IMG/VR virus record: IMGVR_UViG_3300029267_000869
Location: 1 to 33,917 of that record
From: a virus
Reading direction: 5' to 3' (one strand)
DNA: 33,917 bases
Every line of letters begins with the position of its first letter. The stretch's first letter is position 1. Positions 1 through 7,713 of the stretch are shown here, piece by piece. The notes beneath the pieces are model-generated. The model had not been told where the DNA came from and made no database searches. It saw only the letters and a list, made by a program, of their open reading frames with translations. A program made the translations under genes and the position numbers.

Positions 1-944
1 TTCAAAATTTCCCGCTTGTATTCATCAACGGCGTCAAGGTTGTTCCAATCCACGTTCTTCACGGCCGCTTGCCGGGCAATGTCTTGGTCATGGATGGTGG
101 CGTCCACGCGCCGGATGAAGCAATCACAATTGGGGTGCCACATCCCGGCGTCAAGGCTTTGCTGGTAACTCGGGAAGCGTGGGTCATCCCCGGAGATTGA
201 CAGAATCAACCCCACCCACCGGGAACACACCCGGCATGATTCCCCGGACGGAACAACGCGGACAAGGTCATCCCCGGCCGCAATAAGCGTGTCCGCGTAT
301 GACTCCCGGGAAACCCGGGCCATGGTGGTCCGGGTCAACATCCGCAGATAATTCCGGTTTGTCCACGGCCGCCCGGCGGCGTCCACAAAGCGTTCCGCCA
401 ATAGGTTCCCGGAAAGCTTGTCCCATCGTTCTTGCAATTGCGCGTGGATTTGGTTGGCAGTCCATCCTTCAAGTTGGGCTTGCCGGAAGACATCAAGGGA
501 CGCCGTCCGCAAGTTTTCAATGTCGGACACTGCCATCTTGTCCGTGAAGACCGCTGCAAAGTGTTTCTTGTTGTCCGGGTGGATCAATCGCCAATACCGG
601 TCAACCCGGTTCCGGGAAAACTTGGTCACCCGGGAACCCAACGCCCCCACGCCTTGCCGCTTCATTTCAAACAAGGCGCGCTTGTGCCAATCCACCGCGG
701 CCGTTCCCACAAATTCCTTGGCCCACCCGTCCAATTCCCTGCCAAGCCCTTCATAGTGGGATGATATTTGATTGAAGAAGGCTTCCCGGTATCGCGCCCG
801 GTTGATGTTGTTACCATCCGCCGCGGCCTTGCGGATCATGGGCGCAAGGCGGCGTTGGGCGCGTTTGATGCGGCGTTCCAACTCGGAACGCATTGTGGCC
901 TGTTGCTTCCGCAACTTGGTGATTGACCCGGGAAGGCGGGGCAT
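1..944 (-). CDS. Phage minor capsid (head morphogenesis) protein, 5' portion; gene continues across the window ends
   Basis: This open frame starts with ATG at 944 and runs off base 1 without a stop. Joined to the last 49 bases of the window it gives one uninterrupted protein of about 330 aa. The C-terminal half has the look of SPP1 gp7 / Phage_min_cap2 head proteins: an R-T-T-M-A-R-V-S-R-E-S helix (about residue 203-213), then paired cysteines (SCRVCSRW) and a late HPNCDC motif, which together could bind a metal. The family is placed at the portal vertex or inside the head in other phages. The gene starts 3 bases after the stop of its upstream neighbour (948-1355) with no clear ribosome-binding site, so translation is probably coupled. 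It lies after the head-completion gene rather than next to portal, which is an unusual order. The family call is recognition from motifs only. Confidence 0.85.
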   Translation of the reverse strand, partial: MPRLPGSITKLRKQQATMRSELERRIKRAQRRLAPMIRKAAADGNNINRARYREAFFNQISSHYEGLGRELDGWAKEFVGTAAVDWHKRALFEMKRQGVGALGSRVTKFSRNRVDRYWRLIHPDNKKHFAAVFTDKMAVSDIENLRTASLDVFRQAQLEGWTANQIHAQLQERWDKLSGNLLAERFVDAAGRPWTNRNYLRMLTRTTMARVSRESYADTLIAAGDDLVRVVPSGESCRVCSRWVGLILSISGDDPRFPSYQQSLDAGMWHPNCDCFIRRVDATIHDQDIARQAAVKNVDWNNLDAVDEYKREIL

Positions 945-947
945 GGA

Positions 948-1355
948 CTAGGCCCCCCGGGATGAAATGACCCCACCGGTTGGGCCGGACCGTTCAAAAA
1001 TCCAACCCTTGGCTTCATTGCAAATGCCAATCTTCTCCGGGGACGGGATGCCATCGTCATCCGCGTCACGGTCCCCCAAGGTCCATTTGGGTGTGGTGAA
1101 GTCCCCGTTGGCAATGAACCCGTTGCGGAGTAAGAACAACGCTTGTTCATACGTTGCCACGTCTTCCCGTGGGAAGTCCGTGTCCGTGGTGGTGGTGTCA
1201 TCAAGGTCCCGCGCAAGAAGGCGGATCAATTGCCGCCTTGCGGATGCAATGGCGGCCGTCCGGTGGTCATCTTCCGTGAATTGCAACCACACTTCCGACA
1301 TGAAATGATTGTCCGCGGCAAAATAGGCGTCCGCGCCCGCAAGGTCAATGGCCAT
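948..1355 (-). CDS. Head-tail connector / head-completion protein (DnaT-like phage family)
   Basis: The protein has 135 aa. The N-terminus (AIDLAGADAYFAADNHF) followed by a helical AAIASARRQLIRLLARDLDD block resembles the small head-completion proteins often labelled 'putative DnaT-like ssDNA binding protein' in phage head clusters (known pattern: an ADAYFA segment, then a helix). The second half is not recognised; it holds an Asp-rich stretch (DRDADDDGIP) that could bind calcium. The ATG at 1355 is chosen because AAAGGGG lies 6-7 bases upstream; the longer upstream extension has no ribosome-binding site. It sits between the HeH-domain gene and the minor capsid gene, where a connector protein is expected. 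Confidence 0.6.
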   Translation of the reverse strand: MAIDLAGADAYFAADNHFMSEVWLQFTEDDHRTAAIASARRQLIRLLARDLDDTTTTDTDFPREDVATYEQALFLLRNGFIANGDFTTPKWTLGDRDADDDGIPSPEKIGICNEAKGWIFERSGPTGGVISSRGA

Positions 1356-1430
1356 GGTGGTCCCCTTTATGACGCGGCCTTGACCCGGTGAAGGGCCAAG
1401 GCCACGCAAGGTTGCAATGTCACGTCTTGC

Positions 1431-1691
1431 CTACTCGGAAAGAAGGGCAAGGATGTCCGCCTTGTTGGCCCCGTCCGGGACTTCAATTTCCTTGGATGCC
1501 GCCAGTTCAAGAAGCTTGGCCTTGGACATCTTGGAAAGGTCCGCCGGGGCGTCCGGGTCAACATCGGGCTTGCCGTCCCCGTCATGGTCGGTAAGCTTCC
1601 AACCGTCCTTTTCCCGGGCCTTCAAGTCTGATTTATTGATCCGTATGACCGCGGTGTCCTTCTTTACCAATACCGTTTCCACACTTGCCAT
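1431..1691 (-). CDS. Small head-region protein with C-terminal HeH/SAP-like domain
   Basis: The protein has 86 aa. The N-terminal half (TVLVKKDTAVIRINKSDLKAREKDGW) looks like the short proteins that follow major capsid genes in many phages. It is followed by an Asp-rich segment (DHDGDGKPDVDPD) with an EF-hand-like spacing, which I only note. The last 35 residues (LSKMSKAKLLELAASKEIEV onward to the end) fit a HeH/LEM/SAP-type helix-extended-loop-helix, a small DNA- or protein-binding fold common in phage head proteins. AAAGGGAAGG lies just upstream of the ATG. Its role in the virion is inferred from position alone. Confidence 0.65.
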   Translation of the reverse strand: MASVETVLVKKDTAVIRINKSDLKAREKDGWKLTDHDGDGKPDVDPDAPADLSKMSKAKLLELAASKEIEVPDGANKADILALLSE

Positions 1692-1730
1692 GATGCCTTC
1701 CCTTTCCGTTGTGGACGTTCTGTCCGTCCG

Positions 1731-2165
1731 TTATTCAAGCGGTGTCTGCCGGGTGATGGACGGGCGCGGATAGATAACAACCACGCCATTGGTGTCCGTG
1801 AATTTCCATTGAAGAAGGGCCGTCCCGGTGATGTTGGTTGAAGATGGGATGGTGATGTCAACGGTGTAATGGCCACCGGCTTCATTGGTGGACGTGGGGA
1901 CATAAACCACGTTGGAATTGACGTTCCCAACACGCAACTCCATGGTGATGTCCGCAAGGTCTTGGACGTTGCTTGATACGGCGTCAGAATACACGGTCCC
2001 GGATATGGTCAACGTGGTCCCGTCGAAATAAACCCCGGTGAACGCGGCCGGGTTATCCGTCCGGGCTAGGTCATAGTCCTTGGATACCGGGTCAAGTTCT
2101 GCCCCAATTGCCGCCACGCCCATGGCCACAACGGCCGCCATCACTGCAAACCAAACGCGCTTCAT
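1731..2165 (-). CDS. Secreted Ig-like/BppU-N-like protein next to the capsid gene (short paralogue of a fibre N-terminus)
   Basis: The protein has 144 aa and starts at ATG 2165 behind AAAGGGGAACGAT. The first 22 residues form a clear Sec signal peptide: MKR, a hydrophobic core rich in Ala/Val/Met, then an AIGA-like cleavage site before ELDP. The mature part is a beta-rich domain with repeated Thr-Asn and an ending (LLQWKFTDTNGVVVIYPRPS) like the N-terminal domains of baseplate/receptor-binding proteins of the BppU type. Its signal-peptide core MAAVVAM, and 26 bases of coding DNA, are identical to those of the large fibre gene at 23769-25772, whose N-terminal domain looks similar. A signal peptide in a head-cluster gene is unexpected. 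Possible roles are a head fibre, a decoration protein or an exported envelope protein; none is shown. Confidence 0.7.
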   Translation of the reverse strand: MKRVWFAVMAAVVAMGVAAIGAELDPVSKDYDLARTDNPAAFTGVYFDGTTLTISGTVYSDAVSSNVQDLADITMELRVGNVNSNVVYVPTSTNEAGGHYTVDITIPSSTNITGTALLQWKFTDTNGVVVIYPRPSITRQTPLE

Positions 2166-2224
2166 ATCGTTCCCCTTTGTTGGATGTTCCACGGCCGCCA
2201 CCCGGGGCGTGTGTCCCGGGCAAT

Positions 2225-2243
2225 GGCCGGGGAACCCCCGGCC
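2225..2243 (-). other. Strong GC hairpin between two secreted-protein genes
   Basis: An 8-bp perfect stem (GGCCGGGG/CCCCGGCC) with a 3-base loop lies 7 bases beyond the stop of the upstream gene (2251-2592) on the transcribed strand. No U-tract follows, so it is not a classical intrinsic terminator. It belongs to a group of similar GGGG...TTCCCC hairpins in gaps of this genome. RNA processing, mRNA 3' protection or a pause site are all possible. Confidence 0.6.
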
Positions 2244-2250
2244 GGTGGTA

Positions 2251-2592
2251 CTAATTCAAACGATGCCAAGAAGACGTTGTCACCCCTTCCGACATCCAAA
2301 ACAGGTTGGACACCGTCCCGACAAGCTTGTCACCAATGAAGCGGGGCGTATAAAGGGTTTCATCCGCCACCGTGTTGGTGTCCACCTGGGCCGTCATCAA
2401 TGCCACAAGGCTATTGGACAAGGCCGTCCGGGCCGTGGCATTGGCCGGGCCATCATAGAACGTGGACCCATCCGCAAGGGGGTCATAATCATCAAGGTCC
2501 GCGTGTGCGTTCTGTACTCGGACAACCTGTCCAAGAAGAAGACCGCCCGCCAGAACCGCCAGAACCGCCATGGTTGTGGAAAATTTCCGCAT
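2251..2592 (-). CDS. Short secreted protein homologous to the N-terminus of the LamG fibre protein
   Basis: The protein has 113 aa and starts at ATG 2592 after GGAAGGAAACAC. Residues 1-31 form a signal peptide (MRK, long Ala/Val/Leu/Gly core, AHA cleavage-like site). The mature protein begins DLDDYDPLADGSTFYDG, which aligns by eye with DEYDPNDPGESTYWGG at the mature start of the 523-aa LamG protein at 21853-23424. Both continue with an Ala-Arg-x-x-x-S-N helix. The gene therefore looks like a shortened paralogue of a tail-fibre N-terminal segment, placed directly after the major capsid gene. GC hairpins lie on both sides of it. Function is unknown. Confidence 0.7.
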   Translation of the reverse strand: MRKFSTTMAVLAVLAGGLLLGQVVRVQNAHADLDDYDPLADGSTFYDGPANATARTALSNSLVALMTAQVDTNTVADETLYTPRFIGDKLVGTVSNLFWMSEGVTTSSWHRLN

Positions 2593-2625
2593 GTGTTTCC
2601 TTCCTTCCCGGGTAAGACGGGACGG

Positions 2626-2643
2626 CCCGGGGTTCCCCCCGGG
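2626..2643 (-). other. Hairpin with GGAA tetraloop just after the major capsid gene
   Basis: On the minus strand, CCCGGGG and CCCCGGG pair over 7 bp around a GGAA (GNRA-type) loop, about 35 bases after the stop of the major capsid gene. No U-run follows. It could partly terminate or process the message after the highly expressed capsid cistron. Confidence 0.55.
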
Positions 2644-2679
2644 ACCGCCCCAAGACGGACGGACATGACCGTCAAATCT

Positions 2680-3807
2680 TTAACCCTGCAATATCACGCC
2701 GCCCACGGGTTGAATGACTTGGCACCCACAGAACACGTCAAACACTACTTGGTCTGACAGGGTGACTGTCGATGAACTAAACGTGGCGCGGACCGATATG
2801 CCGCGATATGATTCCACCGCCGAACCGATACGCAACGGGGTGGGGGCCACGATTGCGCCCGCAACCGCACCCTTGTTATAAATCATATTCTCCGTCACTG
2901 CGGACAGGAACGTCACCGCCGCGCCGTCACCGGCCGCCACAAGGTCCGCGGACACAACCGGCGTGATGCTTACCGTTGCCGCGTTGCCCGTGATACTGGC
3001 GTCTGCCGTCAAGGCATATTCCGTGGTGTCACCCGCAACCGTGAAGGCCGCGCCTTCATACAGGTCACCGGTTGCCGCCGTGAACCCGTCAATGGCCAGT
3101 GTGCTTGCGCCAAGAACCGGGATTCCGTTGGTGAGAACCGTACCGGCAACGTCACCGCGTTCCTGCGTCCCGGAATTGGCATCAACAAACCAGTCAACAC
3201 CATAACGCCGGGTCAAGTAGGCTTCCCGGAGTCCGCGCGTTCCATCCTGCCCGTAATCCGCGGATACAAACTCATTGAGAGCCATGAAGGACGCTTCCGC
3301 CGTGGTCGAAATAAGACCAATGCGGTCCATGGACTTGACCTTGTTGTCCTTCAATATCTTGTTGGCCGCAAGGATGTGGGCCTTGCTTGAAGGCTGCGTC
3401 CCGCGCGTTCCCGCGCAATGGGACGTGAAACCGCGGGCAATCTGTGTGATGAAGTAATCATCAATGGCGTCCATGATTGCATCCATGGCCGGAACCGTCA
3501 CAAGGCGCGTGAAGTCCGACAATTCAAGACTTGACTGCTTGGACGTGATTGTCCCCGTTGCTTCATAGTGGTGTTCAAGCTCAAGGTTGACGCTTGTTTC
3601 CGTGATGTCCTGCGGGGTGGTGGTCCCCGTGAATTCATTGGCCACCAGTATGGGCGGGACCGTCACCGGGACGGTGTCACCGACCTTGGACGCCGTGAAC
3701 ATGCGTTCTTTGTCACGGGTAACAAGGTCACCGGTGATTAGCCGGTCATGCAGCGTGATAGCGGCATCCCGGGCCACCATCGTGGGAGTTATGAATGTGT
3801 TCGCCAT
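2680..3807 (-). CDS. Major capsid protein, P22 coat (gp5)-like
   Basis: The protein has 375 aa. The N-terminus MANTFITPTMVARDAAITLH, followed by a helix, DRLITGDLVTRD and a KVGDTVPVTVPP segment, matches the start of P22-type coat proteins, which fold like the HK97 capsid. A beta-rich stretch at about residues 230-305 (DLYEGAAFTVAGDTTEYALT and following) is likely the inserted domain common in this family. The start is ATG 3807, behind AAGGGAAAGC; the longer form lacks a ribosome-binding site. The gene follows the scaffold gene by 36 bases, as expected. Its codons include more CTG, CAG and GAG than most neighbours, which may reflect high expression or a different history. Confidence 0.85.
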   Translation of the reverse strand: MANTFITPTMVARDAAITLHDRLITGDLVTRDKERMFTASKVGDTVPVTVPPILVANEFTGTTTPQDITETSVNLELEHHYEATGTITSKQSSLELSDFTRLVTVPAMDAIMDAIDDYFITQIARGFTSHCAGTRGTQPSSKAHILAANKILKDNKVKSMDRIGLISTTAEASFMALNEFVSADYGQDGTRGLREAYLTRRYGVDWFVDANSGTQERGDVAGTVLTNGIPVLGASTLAIDGFTAATGDLYEGAAFTVAGDTTEYALTADASITGNAATVSITPVVSADLVAAGDGAAVTFLSAVTENMIYNKGAVAGAIVAPTPLRIGSAVESYRGISVRATFSSSTVTLSDQVVFDVFCGCQVIQPVGGVILQG

Positions 3808-3843
3808 GATGCTTTCCCTTCCCTTGGCGGCCAACGCCGGGGC

Positions 3844-4503
3844 TTACAAAAGACCCCGTTTCTTCAAATCGGCCGCCCGTTCTTCCGTTGTCATCTTCTC
3901 CGGGTCCGACTCACCCACCGGGGCGGCCGGTCCCGTTCCGTCATGCGGATTGCCGCCGGACCCAACGCCCGACTTGTCCGCAATCACCGCCTTGTTGGCG
4001 TTGCGGAATCCGTCAATGATGGGCTTGGTGACGGTTTCATCCCCAAGGTCCGCATCATCAAGGTCCGCAAAGGCGGAAGCAAATGCCCCGGACATCACTG
4101 TCCCGTCAACGCCGTCCACAAACGCAATTCCCGCCGCGGACTGGATTTCCCGGATTTTGGTATCCCGGGCCATCTTGGCGTTGGCCGCCCTGGCTTCATC
4201 AAGTTCCTTGTCCCGTTCTGCCAACCGGGCGGCAAGCTTGTCCATGTTGGCTTGCAACTGTTCAACATCGGACTTGCCCGCGGTTTCCGCTTCATCAATC
4301 TTGGCTTGTAGTTCCGCCAAAGTCTCTTGAAGCGTGGCGCGTTCCTTTTCCGCTTCCGCTGCCCGGGCTTCCGCCCGGCGTCTTGCGGCGGCCGCGGCGT
4401 CATTCATGACCTTGTCATGGTCATAATCTGCCAAGAACGCCTTTTCTTCTTCCGTGAGTTCTTCCCCGTCACGGACCTTACCCAATACCAACTTGATGTC
4501 CAT
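3844..4503 (-). CDS. Capsid scaffolding protein
   Basis: The protein has 219 aa, is highly charged, and is predicted by eye to be mostly helix. A long Ala/Glu/Arg/Lys-rich coiled coil spans about residues 38-125. The C-terminus is disordered and Gly/Pro/Asp-rich and ends in a basic helix (TTEERAADLKKRGLL), the sort of capsid-binding tail seen in scaffolding proteins. It lies directly upstream of the major capsid gene and downstream of portal, the standard position. ATG 4503 is preferred over an in-frame GTG two codons earlier because AAAGGTGTGGCA then gives normal spacing. Scaffolds assist procapsid assembly and are then released or cut. Confidence 0.8.
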   Translation of the reverse strand: MDIKLVLGKVRDGEELTEEEKAFLADYDHDKVMNDAAAAARRRAEARAAEAEKERATLQETLAELQAKIDEAETAGKSDVEQLQANMDKLAARLAERDKELDEARAANAKMARDTKIREIQSAAGIAFVDGVDGTVMSGAFASAFADLDDADLGDETVTKPIIDGFRNANKAVIADKSGVGSGGNPHDGTGPAAPVGESDPEKMTTEERAADLKKRGLL

Positions 4504-4509
4504 TGCCAC

Positions 4510-4581
4510 ACCTTTCAGGCTTTTTCCCGGTTGCCAGAACCGGACGCGGTGTTCAACGCCACACCGCGGAAGGCGTCTTCA
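4510..4581 (-). CDS. Possible 23-aa leader ORF between portal and scaffold
   Basis: An ATG in the portal-scaffold gap opens a frame of 23 codons (MNEDAFRGVALNTASGSGNR and three more residues) using the phage's usual codons (TTG, GAA). It ends just before the scaffold ribosome-binding site. No ribosome-binding site precedes it, and a small hairpin (CCGGTT/AACCGG) lies within it. It could be a translational-coupling peptide or chance. Confidence 0.2.
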
Positions 4582-4590
4582 TTCATAAAG

Positions 4591-4604
4591 GGCCATCAAT
4601 TCAA
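4591..4604 (-). repeat. Conserved spacer TTGAATTGATGGCC, copy 1
   Basis: This 14-base sequence begins at the TGA stop of the portal gene. The same sequence lies right at the stops of three other virion genes (6216, 25793, 32866). Confidence 0.6.
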
Positions 4605-6196
4605 TTTTCCCGTTGCTTCAAAAGGGTTTCAAGGACGGTGACAAGGTCCTTGGCCGTGTCCGTGGTGGGTTCGACTTCCACCCCTTCCCCATCCGCGTCA
4701 AAGGCTTCCGCCCGGGACGGGGCCGCGGCGGTGGTCATGGCCACAAGGTCCGCCGCGGTCATGTTGTCAATGTCCGCGTGGATGGCTTCAAGGCGGTCTT
4801 TGGGGATGGTTCGCACCTTGTTCAAGATGTCAACGCCCGTGTGGGCTACTTCACGCAACGCGGATTCCGGCAAGTCAAGGCCATTTAGGCCAAGAACCGT
4901 CTTCATGTCTTCCGCCATGTTGATTAGATCGAAACTTCTGGAATAAGCGGGGGTATATGCTTGGAAGTCGGTGTCCAGTTGGACGGAGATTTCAACCGCC
5001 TTGGTTTCCGCTTCTTCAAGTTCATCCGCCCGGTCCGACAATACCGCGGACGGGTCAAGATGGTCCCACGCCTTGGCGGCCGCGCTTTCAACCTGGGCGG
5101 TGTCCTTCTTGGACAGTCCAAGGCCAACAATCCCATAGAGTTCACCACGCCGCCGCAAGATTTCCGTGGGGATGGCTTCAAGGTCGGAAGCGTTGGGCGT
5201 CAAGTATCGGGTCAATCCGGCGGCGTCCGTGGGTTCAAAGATGGGATATTCCATCCCGCGGCATATTTCAAGGGCTTCATTGAACCCTTGCGCGCCTTCA
5301 CGGCCGGACAACCGCATCACTTCTTCAACCAACCCCGCCGGAAGGACCGATTGCGGGAAAACCATGCCAATCAAGTTTTCATGGTGGGCGGAATCCAAGT
5401 TCAAGATGGACGCTTGGACCCGTTCCACATCGTCAAACCACCATGGCTTGATCGTGGGAACACCAAGCAAGACAAAAGGGACCACCGGGGCGGACAGTTC
5501 AAAGGGTTCTTCACTTTTCACTTCTTCCGGGTTGTCACTGTTCAACACCAACCGGACGCCGCCGCCCGGTTCCCAAATGGTCCGAACCAAGAAACTCACG
5601 GCCGCCGCGTTGACATCGGAATTATCATAGACCACTTCTTGGGTGATGACCCGTTCAAGCTTGCCGTCCTGCCCAAAACGCCAATCAACCACTTCCGTGG
5701 AATCCCACACGGTCCAGAATATGCGGTCCCCGGAAGCTTCCCGGTCCGCAATTGACCGGGTCAAGGTGGTTCCGGTGGCCGGGTCTATTTCCGGGCGTCC
5801 GCGGTCTATGCCAAGCCATGACCATTGCCCCGCCAGTTGGGCCGCGGACAAGGATGCCATGACACGGTTGATGGACATGCCCGTCCGGGATGCGTCAAGG
5901 GCAAAGTCTTCATCTATGCCATCCCGGGTGATGTTTTGACTGAAAACGTATTGGTTGATTTTGGCAATGATCCGGGCGGCGTAGTTAATCAAGAACGCGC
6001 GTTCTTTCCGGGACGTGGTCCCGGACGTTCCCTTCCCCGACCATGACAAGTCCGATTCACACGGGAACCGGGCAAGGCGGGCGTTGATATAGGCCCCGCC
6101 GCCATCCTTCACAAGAAGATTGCGGGCCAACTGGCCATGGCGTTCACTTAAAATGGCGTGTTGCCGGGTTGCTCTTACATCGGATTCTTGTGGCAT
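4601..6196 (-). CDS. Portal protein
   Basis: The protein has 531 aa, typical of portals. It follows terminase large and precedes scaffold and capsid. Features fit DUF4055/gp6-like portals: an N-terminal RKERAFLINYAARIIAKINQ helix, a central beta region (DRIFWTVWDSTEVVDWRFGQ), the PVVPFVLLGVPTIKPWWFDD segment, then long helices including QVESAAAKAWDHLDPSAV, which resembles the 'Q-x-x-S-A' helix of these portals. The portal forms the dodecameric vertex through which DNA enters and leaves. ATG 6196 is preceded by AAAGGGGGGCCAC. I assign it by gene order plus these segments; no database search was possible. Confidence 0.8.
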   Translation of the reverse strand: MPQESDVRATRQHAILSERHGQLARNLLVKDGGGAYINARLARFPCESDLSWSGKGTSGTTSRKERAFLINYAARIIAKINQYVFSQNITRDGIDEDFALDASRTGMSINRVMASLSAAQLAGQWSWLGIDRGRPEIDPATGTTLTRSIADREASGDRIFWTVWDSTEVVDWRFGQDGKLERVITQEVVYDNSDVNAAAVSFLVRTIWEPGGGVRLVLNSDNPEEVKSEEPFELSAPVVPFVLLGVPTIKPWWFDDVERVQASILNLDSAHHENLIGMVFPQSVLPAGLVEEVMRLSGREGAQGFNEALEICRGMEYPIFEPTDAAGLTRYLTPNASDLEAIPTEILRRRGELYGIVGLGLSKKDTAQVESAAAKAWDHLDPSAVLSDRADELEEAETKAVEISVQLDTDFQAYTPAYSRSFDLINMAEDMKTVLGLNGLDLPESALREVAHTGVDILNKVRTIPKDRLEAIHADIDNMTAADLVAMTTAAAPSRAEAFDADGEGVEVEPTTDTAKDLVTVLETLLKQREN

Positions 6197-6215
6197 GTGG
6201 CCCCCCTTTGTCCAA

Positions 6216-6229
6216 GGCCATCAATTCAA
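6216..6229 (-). repeat. Conserved spacer TTGAATTGATGGCC, copy 2
   Basis: It starts at the stop codon of the terminase large gene and runs into the leader of portal, followed by TTGGACAAAGGGG. It matches the copies at 4591, 25793 and 32866. Confidence 0.65.
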
Positions 6230-7713
6230 CCTTGCCGCGGCATCCCAATGGAAGGCTTGGACTTGGTGAAATGTTCAAAGACAATCGCGGCGGCATCTGG
6301 TCCGTCATCATGCGCGCCGTCCGGGAATTCTGCAAATTGCTTAATCAACTCCGCGTTCCAAGGCGCGCGCAACATGTGGACCCGGCCCCGGTTGAAGGGT
6401 TCTTCTAATGGTCCACACTTGGCCGTCTTGTCCCCGGGCAGTTGGGACTTGTGGACCGTTGACACCCCGGCCAACACCTTCTTCAATGTGGTGTAAGCGT
6501 CTTTGTACGCGCCAAAGGCTTCCACCGCTTGGGCCACGCGGCCGCCGTCCGCCGCGGCCGTTGCTTGGATAAGGGCGTCCCGTTCCGGGGCTTCTTCCCG
6601 GCAGAACACCACGTCCGCAATCCACAAATCCCGCAACACAATCTTGATGTTGCTCCGGGTGACATTTTCTTCCGTGACATATCCCAAAAGGCCCACGGTG
6701 AAATCCGGGTCATCCCCGTCCCGTTCCTTCTTGCTTGATGCAAGGTCCCACGCCCGGACATAAAGCCCCTGGGGGAATTCTTCAAGGGAATCATGAAAGA
6801 CCACGTTGTCAACCTTGAACCGGTTGCCGCCTTCCACCACGGGTTCACAACCCAACAACGCCGGGGCCATGGTTCCTTGGGCGGCATATTGTTCAATGTA
6901 CCATTCCGGCGGGAACAATTCGGGAAACAAGAAGGACCCGTCTTCGTTCCGGGCCGGGAATTTCAGTTCCCGGAACCGGGGGAATCCCGGGTCATCCGCT
7001 TGCGCCTTCCGTAGTCGCGCCCGGTTGTCATCCACATGCCATGACGTTGCACACTGAATGACGATTGACACGGGATGGCGGCGGGACAACACGTCTTGAA
7101 ACCCTGCCCATGTGGCCTTGCGATAGGTCAAGGACCGGGCTTCTTTGCGGTTCTTGCAATAATCATCCACCACAATCAAGTGGCCACGTTTCCCCATGAT
7201 TCCGCCGGTAAGGCCCGCGGCGGTGATGCGGCCGGACCGCCCGGCAACCTTCCACGCTTTGACGGAATCATCCCCGCGGGGGATGGTGACGCCCGGGAAC
7301 AATTGTTGATATTCGGTGGACCGGATAATTTCCTTTGCGTCCTTGGAAAAGCCTTCCACAAGGTCCGCCCCGTAACCCGTCAAGATGGCATCCGCGTCAA
7401 GGCCCGCCATGTCACACCGGCCAAGGAAATATGGCACAAGGCCACGGGACACAAGGTCCGACTTCCCATGACCAAAGGGGACATTGATGTCAAGGTTGGC
7501 AGATTCACCCCGGCCGCCGTCAAAGGTGTCAATGGCGTCATCAATGGCGTCACATATTTCCCGGGTGTGGCGGCCAATGGCAAACGGCCACGCCTTCCAC
7601 CACACAAACTTGATAAAATGAAGGTATGACGCCCGGGCCAACCGCCGGGCTTCAAGAATCTTCTTGGCCTTCTTCTTCAAGCTCTTGTGAGCAGATTTCT
7701 TCAAGGGCTTCAT
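6226..7713 (-). CDS. terL: Terminase large subunit (packaging ATPase/nuclease)
   Basis: The protein has 495 aa. The ATPase domain shows Walker A PFGHGKSD (about 79-86) and Walker B LIVVDDY (about 179-185). The nuclease domain starts at the acidic RAWDLASS motif (about 320-327) and has the late HDDGPDA motif near the C-terminus; these Asp residues bind metal in RNase-H-like terminase nucleases. The enzyme drives DNA into the procapsid and cuts concatemers. The start is uncertain: ATG 7713 gives a basic N-terminus and overlaps terminase small by 62 bases, but no good ribosome-binding site precedes it, so translation is probably coupled. Portal follows directly. Confidence 0.92.
   Translation of the reverse strand: MKPLKKSAHKSLKKKAKKILEARRLARASYLHFIKFVWWKAWPFAIGRHTREICDAIDDAIDTFDGGRGESANLDINVPFGHGKSDLVSRGLVPYFLGRCDMAGLDADAILTGYGADLVEGFSKDAKEIIRSTEYQQLFPGVTIPRGDDSVKAWKVAGRSGRITAAGLTGGIMGKRGHLIVVDDYCKNRKEARSLTYRKATWAGFQDVLSRRHPVSIVIQCATSWHVDDNRARLRKAQADDPGFPRFRELKFPARNEDGSFLFPELFPPEWYIEQYAAQGTMAPALLGCEPVVEGGNRFKVDNVVFHDSLEEFPQGLYVRAWDLASSKKERDGDDPDFTVGLLGYVTEENVTRSNIKIVLRDLWIADVVFCREEAPERDALIQATAAADGGRVAQAVEAFGAYKDAYTTLKKVLAGVSTVHKSQLPGDKTAKCGPLEEPFNRGRVHMLRAPWNAELIKQFAEFPDGAHDDGPDAAAIVFEHFTKSKPSIGMPRQG

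Noticed and set aside
2080-2757. Plus-strand open frame of 225 codons across the capsid-adjacent genes
   Set aside because: It runs antisense to two genes with signal peptides and ribosome-binding sites, has no own ribosome-binding site, and its composition is that of a shadow frame in GC-rich DNA.
3587-4330. Plus-strand frame of 247 codons opposite capsid and scaffold
   Set aside because: Antisense to two well-supported genes; Ser/Ala-rich low-complexity product typical of the reverse of Ala/Glu codons.
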